From DASVFB01 sp963815965 (lineage in GTDB: Bacteria; Actinomycetota; Thermoleophilia; Gaiellales; Gaiellaceae), in contig CAWFIT010000001.1 in NCBI GenBank assembly GCA_963815965.1, positions 434,001-498,000 on the forward strand: a stretch of DNA of 64,000 nt, given 5' to 3'. The notes under the pieces were generated by a model. It was given only the letters and a program-made list of their open reading frames with translations, was not told the origin of the DNA and ran no database searches. Every line of letters begins with the position of its first letter. The stretch's first letter is position 1. The position numbers and the translations under genes are program-made. Of this stretch, positions 54,747 through 62,860 are shown one piece after another.

Positions 54747-55916
54747 GTGTCACAGCAGTCTTTTTGCGCGCTCGGAGTGAGCGCCGAGGTCGACGAGGTC
54801 CTCGCCGCGCGCGGCATCACCAGTCCTTTCCGGATTCAGTCGCTCGTCCTCGCGGACGCGCTCGCGGGCGGCGACGTGCTCGCGAAGTCGCCGACAGGAT
54901 CCGGCAAGACGCTTGCCTTCGCGCTGCCGATCGTCGAGCGCACCAAGCCCGGCAATGCGCCGGCGGCGCTCGTCCTCGTCCCGACGCGCGAACTTGCACT
55001 TCAGGTCACGGACGAGATCGCGGCGGTCGCGGCACCGAAGCGGCTCCGCGTGGCGACCGTGTACGGCGGAGCGCCGCTTGGTGCGCAGGCGAAGCGCGCG
55101 AAGACGGCGCACGTCCTCGTCGCGACGCCCGGCCGGCTCCAGGATCTGATCGACCGGCGCATGATCTCGCTCGACCGCGTTCGCATCCTCGTGCTCGACG
55201 AGGCCGACCGGATGCTCGACATGGGCTTTAAGCCCCAGGTGGAGAAGATCCTGCGGCGGATGCCGCGCGAACGCCAGACGATGCTCTTCTCCGCGACGCT
55301 CGACGGCGAGGTTCTCGACCTCGCGCGCGAGTACACGCAGAACCCGGCGCGCTTCGAGGCCGAGCTGCCGAAGGAGCGCGAGCAAGGCGAGGTCGAGCAC
55401 ACGTTCGTCTCCGTGACTGCGGATGCGAAGGTCGAGGCGCTCGTGAAGGAGCTCGAGCGCGAGCGCGACCTTGCGCTCGTCTTCGTTCGCACGAAGCGTG
55501 GCGCGGAACGTCTCGTTCAGAAATTGAAACGCCACGACGTGAAGGCGGCGGCTCTGCACGGGGACATGACGCAGGGAGCGCGCGAGCGCGCGCTGGCGCG
55601 GTTCCGCAGCGGCGCCGTGACGACGCTCGTTGCGACGGACGTGGCCGCGCGCGGTCTCGACCTCGACAACATCACTCATGTGATCAACTTCGATCCGCCT
55701 GCGGACGGCACCTCGTACGTGCATCGCGTCGGCCGCACCGGTCGTGCCGGTCGCAGCGGCCGCGGTGTGACACTCGTGCTGCCGGAGCAGCAGGGTGAGG
55801 TAAGCCGCGTCGCGCGGCTGCTCGGCCACACGCAGCAGTTCGAGCGCGAGGGCATGCGCGTCGCACCCGCTCGGCGCGTCTACACGAGCCGGCGCGGACG
55901 CCGCTCGCGCTGGTAA
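54747..55916 (+). CDS. DEAD-box RNA helicase
   Basis: 389 residues from GTG 54747. Motifs: SPFRIQSLVLADAL (Q-motif region), AKSPTGSGKT (I), PTRELALQV (Ia), TPGRLQDLI (Ib), VLDEADRMLDMGF (II), MLFSATLDGEV (III), VFVRTKRGAERLVQ (IV), ATDVAARGLDLDNI (V) and YVHRVGRTGRAGRSG (VI). Ends with a short basic tail for RNA binding. Role: RNA unwinding in ribosome assembly or cold response. A hairpin GGACGGCATTGGGCCGTCC sits in its leader at 54651-54669. Confidence 0.95.
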   Translation: MSQQSFCALGVSAEVDEVLAARGITSPFRIQSLVLADALAGGDVLAKSPTGSGKTLAFALPIVERTKPGNAPAALVLVPTRELALQVTDEIAAVAAPKRLRVATVYGGAPLGAQAKRAKTAHVLVATPGRLQDLIDRRMISLDRVRILVLDEADRMLDMGFKPQVEKILRRMPRERQTMLFSATLDGEVLDLAREYTQNPARFEAELPKEREQGEVEHTFVSVTADAKVEALVKELERERDLALVFVRTKRGAERLVQKLKRHDVKAAALHGDMTQGARERALARFRSGAVTTLVATDVAARGLDLDNITHVINFDPPADGTSYVHRVGRTGRAGRSGRGVTLVLPEQQGEVSRVARLLGHTQQFEREGMRVAPARRVYTSRRGRRSRW

Positions 55917-55919
55917 GAG

Positions 55920-56402
55920 TCAGTCGTCGAGCTCGGCGAGCAGCGCGTCGAGGTCGAGCGGTGCGCTGATCATCGTGAAGCTGCCGTCGGGGTTCTTCGG
56001 CCACTCCTCCTGCGGGCGGTCGCGGTAGAGCTCGACGCCGTTGTCGTCCGGGTCGCGAAGGTAGATCGCCTCGCTGACGCCGTGATCGCTCGCGCCGCTA
56101 ACGGGAATACCGGCCTGGACGACGCGCCGCAACGCCTCCGCGAGCGCCTTGCGGTCCGGATAGCGAATCGCCGTGTGGTAGAGGCCGGTTGTGTTTCGCG
56201 GCGGCGGACCCGCGCCTTTGGACTCCCAGGTGTTCAGGCCGATGTGGTGGTGGTAGCCGCCGGCGGAGAGAAACGCCGCTTCGTCTCGCGCCCGGAGCAT
56301 GACCTCGAAGCCGAGCACTCCTTCGTAGAAGGCGATGGCGCGGTCGATGTCGCTCACCTTGAGGTGAACGTGGCCGATGTCAACGCGGGGATCGATGCTC
56401 AT
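55920..56402 (-). CDS. VOC-family (glyoxalase/dioxygenase-like) protein
   Basis: 160 residues. Vicinal-oxygen-chelate fold in two modules: DIGHVHLKVSDIDRAIAFYE and TGLYHTAIRYPDRKALAEAL. Possible metal ligands are His in GHVHLKV, His in GLYHTAIRY and Glu in DNGVELYRDR, as in type I extradiol dioxygenases such as catechol 2,3-dioxygenase-like proteins. GYHHHIGLNTWESKGAGPPP is a typical segment of this subgroup. The substrate is not predictable. Starts inside the end of the O-antigen-ligase-like gene (23-nt overlap). Confidence 0.9.
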   Translation of the reverse strand: MSIDPRVDIGHVHLKVSDIDRAIAFYEGVLGFEVMLRARDEAAFLSAGGYHHHIGLNTWESKGAGPPPRNTTGLYHTAIRYPDRKALAEALRRVVQAGIPVSGASDHGVSEAIYLRDPDDNGVELYRDRPQEEWPKNPDGSFTMISAPLDLDALLAELDD

Positions 56403-57744
56403 TCGCGAGTCCTGAGGCGGCGAGCCACCAGACGCAGTATGCAATCCAGGGAATGCCGTACGCGTCGGTCTGGATCGCGATGACGAGAACGGCAGCGAGC
56501 ATCGCAGCGAGAGCACCTCGGCGCGCTCGGACGAGCCCGGCCAGCAGCGCGAGGTTCCACGCGATGAACACGAGCGCGCCGAGCAGGCCGGTCTCGACGC
56601 CGAGCTCGGTGTAGTTCGACTCTCCAGCCTTGATCGGGATGTCCTCGCGGAACGCGACCTCGCCGGCGTTGCCGAGGCCGTATCCCTGCGGATGGTCGAC
56701 CACGGTGCTGATCCCGTCCCGGAGCTCGCTGAGGTGCGACTCGGCGGACGGCTCGAGCCTCGTCGGCCCGTTCTTGTGAGCCTGCGCGCGCTGATACGCG
56801 AGCTCGCGCGGCGTGAAGTGCGCGCGCGGGCCGATGTCGGGGAAGACGGCGAGAACGGCGAGGCCGACGGCGAGCGTGGCGGCCGCGGCGGCGAGCGGCC
56901 AGGCACGGCGGCAGACGGCCGCGAGGACGACCAGGCCGACGGCGAGCCCGAGCAGCGCCGCGCGCGTGTGCGTCCAGAGCAGGCCTGCTGCTGCGAGCGC
57001 GACGAGGGGTAGCGCGACACGGGTGCGCGGCGCGAGCAGGAGCGCGACGACGCAGAGGTACGCGGTGCCAAGAGGCGACAGGAAGGTCGAGATGAGCCGA
57101 CGCGTCAGCTCCTGCTCGTTCCCGTTGTTGTAGACGAAGTTCTCCGGCAGATGGGAGAGCCCAGGGCCGTAGTCGAAGCGGAGCTGGTTGCGGAAGTAGC
57201 CGACGGTGCCGTTGTGGCGCCACCAGTCGAGGTCGATTGCGTAGGCGTCGATCAGTCCCCACGCTGCGACTGATGCGGCGACCGCAAGGACGAGCCAGCG
57301 CACGTCCCGCATGCGGGGCACGACCGCTCGTCCGAGGAAGTACGCGGCGACGCCGGCGAGGTCATGGCGGAGCGCGTAGGCGACAGCCTTGTCGGTCGCG
57401 TGGCCGCCGAGAGCGTCCTGCGGGATCAGCGCGTACAGGAGGACGACGGCAGCGAAGGCGAGCGCGAGCGCATCCGGAAGCAGCGGCCGAAACGGGAGTC
57501 TGCGCGCTCGCGCGGCGTCGAACGCGACGCGTGCGAGCGCGACGAGCAGCAGGACATCCTTCCACGCTTGAATCGCGGTGAGGGCGTGGCCGTGGATACC
57601 GGCGGCGTAGAGCGCGTCCATCGCTGCGTTGTGCAGCGCGAGCGCGACGATGAAGACGTAGAGGGCAACGACCGGACGCCGCCAGACGGCCACCGCCGCG
57701 ATCGCCAGGAGAACGGCGTAGACCGCGAGCGCGAGCGCGGTCAC
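56380..57744 (-). CDS. O-antigen-ligase / Wzy-polymerase-like membrane protein
   Basis: 454 residues from GTG 57744, with a GTGA overlap onto the methyltransferase stop. About 12 membrane helices: LALAVYAVLLAIAAVAVWRR, ALYVFIVALALHNAAMDALY, and the O-antigen ligase region FGLGSGNA-like GYGLGNAGEVAFREDIPIKA, GESNYTELGVETGLLGALVF. A large periplasmic loop (LPENFVYNNGNEQELTRRLI) precedes it. Such proteins polymerise or ligate surface glycans. With the methyltransferase upstream it may belong to envelope polysaccharide synthesis. Confidence 0.85.
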   Translation of the reverse strand: MTALALAVYAVLLAIAAVAVWRRPVVALYVFIVALALHNAAMDALYAAGIHGHALTAIQAWKDVLLLVALARVAFDAARARRLPFRPLLPDALALAFAAVVLLYALIPQDALGGHATDKAVAYALRHDLAGVAAYFLGRAVVPRMRDVRWLVLAVAASVAAWGLIDAYAIDLDWWRHNGTVGYFRNQLRFDYGPGLSHLPENFVYNNGNEQELTRRLISTFLSPLGTAYLCVVALLLAPRTRVALPLVALAAAGLLWTHTRAALLGLAVGLVVLAAVCRRAWPLAAAAATLAVGLAVLAVFPDIGPRAHFTPRELAYQRAQAHKNGPTRLEPSAESHLSELRDGISTVVDHPQGYGLGNAGEVAFREDIPIKAGESNYTELGVETGLLGALVFIAWNLALLAGLVRARRGALAAMLAAVLVIAIQTDAYGIPWIAYCVWWLAASGLANEHRSPR

Positions 57745-58406
57745 CGCGTCAGCCGGAAGAACAGATCGCGGCTGTAGCGGTAGGGCGCGTCCGGGCCGAC
57801 GTTGGTCGCGACGACTCGCAAGCCGACGCGCTCCAGGCCCGAATCGACCTCTGGGCGGGTGAGCCGGACGCCGCGGAACTCGCGACGCCGCGTCGGCCCG
57901 AGCGACGTCAGGGGCACGAGAGCCGAGCGCAGGGCACGCCACGCCCGCGGGCGGAGCCCGTCTTCGAGCAACGGCAGCTGCACAAAGGCTTCTCCGCCCG
58001 GCTTCAGAACCCGGGCGAACTCGGCGAGGTACGCGAGAACGGCCGTACGTGAGGGCAGGTGCTGCAGGACGAGATAGCAGACGAGCACGTCCGCGATCGC
58101 GTCGTCGACCCCGTCGAGCCGTTCGCCCGAGACTGCTCGGAACTCGACTCGCTGGTCCGGGACGGCGACGCGCGCCCGCTCGAGCATCGCCGGCGAGACG
58201 TCGAGCGCCAGGACGCGGTCGAACCGCTCCGCGAGCGCAGCCGTCATGCGCCCAGGGCCGCAACCGACCTCGACGCACCTCCCGCCTCGCGGATCCGCGC
58301 CGAGCCGGTCGAAGAGCCCCTCGAGCTCGAGGCGGCCCCGCGTGGGATCGCCGACGTAGGCGTCCGGGTCGGACGCGAGCGCGTCCCACGTCGCCCGCAT
58401 CTTCAT
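57741..58406 (-). CDS. SAM-dependent methyltransferase (UbiE-like)
   Basis: 221 residues. Motif I VEVGCGPGRMTAALAERFDR, motif II VLALDVSPAMLERARVAV, motif IV DVLVCYLVLQHLPSRTAVLA, post-IV RVLKPGGEAFVQLPLLEDGL. Class I methyltransferase; acceptor unknown. Coupled to the O-antigen-ligase-like gene by a 4-nt overlap and so perhaps modifies a sugar or lipid in that pathway (inference). Confidence 0.9.
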   Translation of the reverse strand: MKMRATWDALASDPDAYVGDPTRGRLELEGLFDRLGADPRGGRCVEVGCGPGRMTAALAERFDRVLALDVSPAMLERARVAVPDQRVEFRAVSGERLDGVDDAIADVLVCYLVLQHLPSRTAVLAYLAEFARVLKPGGEAFVQLPLLEDGLRPRAWRALRSALVPLTSLGPTRRREFRGVRLTRPEVDSGLERVGLRVVATNVGPDAPYRYSRDLFFRLTR

Positions 58407-58445
58407 GCGGTGAGCGTATCCATCCTTCGTGTCATCATCGTCTTC

Positions 58446-59288
58446 GTGCTCGAGGTGGAACTTCGCCCGCGTGGTCCGTACTCGCTCGCGTTGACCGCGC
58501 GGGTGGCTTACGACGCCACGCGTTCATTTCTCGACGGTGTGCTCACGTGTGCGCTCGAAGACGAGATCGTCCATGCCTGGCAGCTGTCGAACGGGTCGGT
58601 GATGGTGCGAGCGGAGAGCGACGCGGCGATCGAGCGGCTGCGCTTCGTCCTGGCGATCGATGACGATCACTCGGAGTTTCTTCGCCGCTTCAAGGACGAT
58701 GCGCTGCTCGGCGAGACGATCCGGCAGATTCGCGGACGTCGTCCTCTGCGCGTCCCGACCGTCGCCGGCGCCCTGCTGCGCGCCCTCTGCGGTCAGCTGA
58801 TCCAGTCGAGCCAGGCACGCGACCTGGAGCGCGGAATCATCCGAGCGACGAGCGGGCGGAACGGGCGCCTCTCGACGCCGCCAACGCGCTCGAGCCTCGG
58901 AGCGCACTCGCCCGCCGAGCTGCGGAGGCTCGGCCTGCACGCGCGTCGCGGCGCCACGCTCGTCCGCCTTTGCCGATCGCTCGACCTCGAGCGCCTGCGC
59001 GAGGCGCCGATCGGCGCAGTTACCGATCGTCTGCTCCGGGAGCGGGGGCTCGGCCCGTGGTCGGTTGGCGTGATCGCACTGCAAGGGCTCGGCAGCTACG
59101 AGCGCGGGCTCGTCGGCGATCTGGGCTTGTTGAAGCTCTGCAAGGCGCTTTACGGGCGCTGGGTGGAGGCCGACGAGACGGCCGCTTTGCTCGAGCCGTA
59201 CGAAGAGTGGCAGGGCCTGGCGAGCATCTACCTGCTGAGTGGATTCGCGCGCGGGTTGATCCCGCTGCCTGAGCGCGCCGCAGCCTGA
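58446..59288 (+). CDS. DNA-3-methyladenine glycosylase (AlkA/HhH-GPD type)
   Basis: 280 residues from GTG 58446 (GTG 58410 and 58455 are alternatives). A beta-sheet N-domain (LRPRGPYSLALTARVAYDAT) precedes the HhH-GPD domain: TVAGALLRALCGQLIQSSQA, helix-hairpin-helix LRERGLGPWSVGVIALQGLG, and GLVGDLGLLKLCKAL with the catalytic Asp. Excises alkylated purines from DNA. It is transcribed in the same direction as the hopanoid operon and 80 bp upstream of it, but belongs to a different function. Confidence 0.88.
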   Translation: MLEVELRPRGPYSLALTARVAYDATRSFLDGVLTCALEDEIVHAWQLSNGSVMVRAESDAAIERLRFVLAIDDDHSEFLRRFKDDALLGETIRQIRGRRPLRVPTVAGALLRALCGQLIQSSQARDLERGIIRATSGRNGRLSTPPTRSSLGAHSPAELRRLGLHARRGATLVRLCRSLDLERLREAPIGAVTDRLLRERGLGPWSVGVIALQGLGSYERGLVGDLGLLKLCKALYGRWVEADETAALLEPYEEWQGLASIYLLSGFARGLIPLPERAAA

Positions 59289-59368
59289 TCACCCTTGCCT
59301 TTCGTTGCTCCCGTTTGAAGTCCGGGCGCGTAGCAGACAGAATGCGCCACCATACGAGACGGAGGCCT

Positions 59369-59821
59369 GTGAAGCACCATTTCGAGAACCATGACCTCGT
59401 GACCGAACGTGGGTCGCAACTCGTCGACGTGACGGGTGAGGTAGTCGCCGCCGTGAAGCGGGCAGACGTCAGCAACGGCATGGCGCTCGTCTACTCGCCC
59501 CACACCACCTGCGCGGTCGTCATCAACGAGCAGGAGACCGGCTTCATCGACGACTTCTCCGAAGCGCTCGACCAGCTTGCGCCCGAGGAAGGGCGTTACT
59601 ACCGCCACGACGACCTCGACATCCGGACTGAAGGTCTCGACGACGACGACCTGCACCCGAACGGGCACTCGCATCTGCGTGCCGGCCTCCTGTCGTCGTC
59701 GTCGCAGACAATCCCGATCGTCGACGGAGCGCTGATGCTCGGTCGCTGGCAGCGCGTCTTCTTCTGCGAGCTCGATCGCTCTCGACCGCGGAAGATCTTC
59801 ATCCAGGTCATCGGGGAATGA
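59369..59821 (+). CDS. YjbQ / UPF0047-family protein
   Basis: 150 residues; GTG 59369 with GGAGG 4-8 nt upstream. Family signatures: VYSPHTTCAVVINEQETGFI, HPNGHSHLRAGLLSSSSQTI and PIVDGALMLGRWQRVFFCEL followed by a basic R-x-R. The E. coli homologue can convert HMP to thiamine precursors (secondary thiamine-phosphate synthase activity), but its physiological role is unclear. Its stop overlaps the hpnC start by ATGA, so it is the first gene of the hopanoid operon; the link is unexplained. Confidence 0.9.
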   Translation: MKHHFENHDLVTERGSQLVDVTGEVVAAVKRADVSNGMALVYSPHTTCAVVINEQETGFIDDFSEALDQLAPEEGRYYRHDDLDIRTEGLDDDDLHPNGHSHLRAGLLSSSSQTIPIVDGALMLGRWQRVFFCELDRSRPRKIFIQVIGE

Positions 59822-60684
59822 CCTCAGCCGTTGGCCGCACGACCGGAGCCGATGCGCGGCTGCCGGACGAATCCTCGATCCTGTCTTTGGCCGCGCGCGA
59901 GAACTTCAGCGTTGCGTCGCTGCTTGTCGGCCGCGCGACACGAGCACACCTGACCGCAATCTACGGCTACGCACGTCTCGTCGACCAGATCGGCGACGAG
60001 GTCGAGGGCGACCGGCTCATTCTGCTCGATGAGTTCGAACAGGATCTCCAGCGAATCTTCGACGGCGCGGCGCCGCAGCAACCGCTTCTGCAGCGGCTCG
60101 CCACGACCGTTCGCGCGTGCAACCTTCCCCGCGAACCGTTCATCCGCTTGATCGAGGCGAACCGTCGCGACCAGCGCACGAGCGAGTACGCCACGTTCGG
60201 CGAGCTCGTTGAGTACTGCGACCTGTCCGCGAATCCCGTCGGAGAGCTCGTCCTCCACGTGTTCGGGGCCGCGACGCCGGAGCGAGTCGCGCTGTCGGAC
60301 CGCGTCTGCACTGCGCTCCAGCTCGTCGAGCACTGGCAGGACGTCGGCGAGGACTTCAGGCGGGGGCGGATCTACCTGCCCGCCGAAGACCGCGCGCGCT
60401 ACGGCGTCGAGCGGGCCGACCTCGGGGCTGAATCGACGAGCCCACCCGTGCGACGGTTGCTCGCCTTCGAGGTCGAGCGCGCCCGACGTCTGCTCGACGA
60501 GGGTGCACCGCTCGTCGGACAGCTTCACGGCCGCGCCCGGATCGCGGTCGCCGGCTACGTCGGCGGTGGGCGCGCCGCGCTCGACGCGATCGCTGCATCG
60601 AACTACGACGTCCTCCCCGCCGCGCCGCGCGCGACGCGCCGTCGTCGCGCGCGTCAGACGCTCGCAGCGCTCCGAGGCTCGTGA
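59818..60684 (+). CDS. hpnC: Squalene synthase HpnC (hydroxysqualene synthase)
   Basis: 288 residues. Trans-isoprenyl synthase fold: AIYGYARLVDQIGDEVEGDR (first Asp-rich site), FGELVEYCDLSANPVGELVL, and LVEHWQDVGEDFRRGRIYLP (second Asp-rich site). In the three-gene hopanoid route HpnC acts on presqualene diphosphate from HpnD to give hydroxysqualene. It overlaps the previous and next genes by four bases each. Cytoplasmic or membrane-associated. Confidence 0.94.
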   Translation: MTSAVGRTTGADARLPDESSILSLAARENFSVASLLVGRATRAHLTAIYGYARLVDQIGDEVEGDRLILLDEFEQDLQRIFDGAAPQQPLLQRLATTVRACNLPREPFIRLIEANRRDQRTSEYATFGELVEYCDLSANPVGELVLHVFGAATPERVALSDRVCTALQLVEHWQDVGEDFRRGRIYLPAEDRARYGVERADLGAESTSPPVRRLLAFEVERARRLLDEGAPLVGQLHGRARIAVAGYVGGGRAALDAIAASNYDVLPAAPRATRRRRARQTLAALRGS

Positions 60685-61517
60685 GCACCACTGCCGCGTA
60701 CGCGGAGTGTCGCCGCATCGCGCGCGACTCGGGCTCGAGCTTCTACGCCGGGATGCGACTGCTCCCTGCGGATCGACGCGACGCGATCTTCTCGATCTAT
60801 GCCCTGGCGCGGCGCATCGACGACGTCGCAGACGGCCCACTGACGCAGGACGAAAGACTCGCCGCGCTCGCACGCGTGCGCGCGGACCTCCACAACATCG
60901 ACGATTCGAGCGATCCCGTCCTCGCCGCGGTCGCGGACGCTGCGCGGCACTACCCGATTCCCCTCGCCGCCTTCGGCGATCTCGTCGACGGCGCCGAGAT
61001 GGACGTGCGAGGAGCCGAGTACGCGACGTTCGGGGACACCGAGCTCTACGGCCGCCGCGTCGCGGGATCGATCGGCCGCCTGGCGCTCGGCGTCTTCGAG
61101 ACGACGGATCGCGCCGCAGCCGAACGATTGGCCGACGAGCTTGGCGTCGCGCTCCAGCTTACGAACATCCTGCGCGACATCAACGAGGACGTGCGCATCG
61201 GTCGGGTTTACCTGCCAACGGAAGACCTGCTCCGCTTCGGCTGTCACGTCGCCGGCGGGCGGATCGAGGGACCGGCGGAGCTGCTGGTCGCCTTCGAGGC
61301 ACAGCGTGCACTGGGTCGGCTCGAGCTGGGATTGACGCTCGTGCCGCTGCTCGACCGTCGCAGCGCAGCCTGCGTGCTCGCAATGGCCGGCTCGTACCGG
61401 AGGCTCCTCGAGCGAATCGCAGCTCGACCCGAGCTCGTGCTCGACGGCCGGCCCTCGCTGCGCCGCTGGGAGAAGGGCTGGGTGCTCGCGCAGAGCCTCG
61501 CCCGGAGCGCTGCGTGA
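60681..61517 (+). CDS. hpnD: Presqualene diphosphate synthase HpnD
   Basis: 278 residues from GTG 60681. Condenses two farnesyl diphosphates to presqualene diphosphate. First Asp-rich site AIFSIYALARRIDDVADGPL, then FGDLVDGAEMDVRGAEYATF, LYGRRVAGSIGRLALGVFET, and second Asp-rich site LTNILRDINEDVRIGRVYLP. The GTGA overlap joins it to hpnC. The lack of a CotB/SQS-like C-terminal membrane helix is normal for HpnD. Confidence 0.94.
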   Translation: MSTTAAYAECRRIARDSGSSFYAGMRLLPADRRDAIFSIYALARRIDDVADGPLTQDERLAALARVRADLHNIDDSSDPVLAAVADAARHYPIPLAAFGDLVDGAEMDVRGAEYATFGDTELYGRRVAGSIGRLALGVFETTDRAAAERLADELGVALQLTNILRDINEDVRIGRVYLPTEDLLRFGCHVAGGRIEGPAELLVAFEAQRALGRLELGLTLVPLLDRRSAACVLAMAGSYRRLLERIAARPELVLDGRPSLRRWEKGWVLAQSLARSAA

Positions 61518-62860
61518 CCGGCGCGCGCGTCGCCGTCGTCGGCGGCGGGCTCGCCGGGATCGCTGCCGCGCTCGAGCTCGCCGACACCGGCTCGACAGTG
61601 ACGCTGTACGAAGCGCGCACAAGACTCGGCGGTGCGACCTACTCCGTACGCCGCAAGGATCACTGGATCGACAACGGCCAGCACGTGCTCCTGCGCTGCT
61701 GCACGGCGTACCGCGGCTTCCTGGCACGGCTCGGCGTCGAACACCTCGTTCCGATTCAGCCGCGGCTGCGCATCCCGGTGCTGCGTGAGAACGAGCCGCC
61801 CGCGTTCCTACGCCGCGCACTCCTCCCCGCACCTCTTCACCTCGTCCCCACACTCCTGCGCTACTCGACCCTTCGCACGCGCGACCGTCTCAACGCGCTC
61901 CGCGGAGCGGCGGCGCTCCGCAAGCTCGATCCGGCGGACGAGCAACTCGACGCGCAGACGTTCGGCGCGTGGCTCGGCGCTCACAAGCAGTCCAACGCCG
62001 CAGTCGCCGAGCTCTGGAATCTCATCACGCTCCCGACCCTCAACCTGCCCGCCTCCGAGGGGTCGCTCGCGCTCGCGACGATGGTCTTCCGCACGGGACT
62101 CCTCGATGCCGCCGATGCGTGCGACATCGGCATCCCTGCCGTGACGCTGCAGCGCCTGCACGGAGACGCGGCGTCCACGGCGCTAGACCGCGCGGGCGTT
62201 CGCGTCGAGCTCGGAATGCCTGTACGCGCTGTCGAAGGACGAAAGCTCCAGCTCGACGACGGCGCGGTGGACGCCGACGCGGTGATCGTCGCAGTGCCGC
62301 ACGAGTCCGTCGCCCGGGTCGTGCCGCCCGCCGCCGTCGACGCCGACGCCATCGCACGCCTCGGCTCGAGCCCGATCGTCAACCTGCACGTGCACTTCGA
62401 CCGCCGCGTCCTCGACGAGCCGTTCGCCGCCGCGGAAGCCGCGTCGCCGCTGCAGTGGCTGTTCGACCGCACGGAAGCATCCGGCGTCGCGGGCGGACAA
62501 CTCGTGTCCGTCTCGCTCTCCGGAGCGCAGGCGGACATCGGCGAGCCGCTCGCAACGCTGCGCGAGCGCTATGTGCCGGCGCTCGAACGCCTTCTACCGG
62601 CTGCACGCACAGCGGAGGTGCTCGACTTCACCGCGACGCGCGAGCCGCGGGCGACGTTCCGCGCCGTCCCCGGCACGGCACGCCTGCGCCCCGGCCCGCG
62701 AACCGCCGTGCCGGGCCTCTACCTCGCAGGCGCCTGGACGAACACCGGTTGGCCGGCGACGATGGAGAGCGCCGTGCGAAGCGGCGTCGCCGCCGCCAGA
62801 GCCGCACGCACCGACCTCGTGCAGGGACACGCGCACGAGACGATCGAGGCCGTCGCATGA
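61514..62860 (+). CDS. hpnE: Hydroxysqualene dehydroxylase / squalene desaturase HpnE
   Basis: 448 residues from GTG 61514, which overlaps the HpnD stop by four bases. FAD-binding start VAVVGGGLAGIAAALELADT with the Rossmann dinucleotide fold, then the amine-oxidase/phytoene-desaturase type: LGGATYSVRRKDHWIDNGQH, LPASEGSLALATMVFRTGLL, and C-terminal GLYLAGAWTNTGWPATMESA. It reductively removes the hydroxyl group to make squalene. Overlaps shc by ATGA. Confidence 0.94.
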   Translation: MTGARVAVVGGGLAGIAAALELADTGSTVTLYEARTRLGGATYSVRRKDHWIDNGQHVLLRCCTAYRGFLARLGVEHLVPIQPRLRIPVLRENEPPAFLRRALLPAPLHLVPTLLRYSTLRTRDRLNALRGAAALRKLDPADEQLDAQTFGAWLGAHKQSNAAVAELWNLITLPTLNLPASEGSLALATMVFRTGLLDAADACDIGIPAVTLQRLHGDAASTALDRAGVRVELGMPVRAVEGRKLQLDDGAVDADAVIVAVPHESVARVVPPAAVDADAIARLGSSPIVNLHVHFDRRVLDEPFAAAEAASPLQWLFDRTEASGVAGGQLVSVSLSGAQADIGEPLATLRERYVPALERLLPAARTAEVLDFTATREPRATFRAVPGTARLRPGPRTAVPGLYLAGAWTNTGWPATMESAVRSGVAAARAARTDLVQGHAHETIEAVA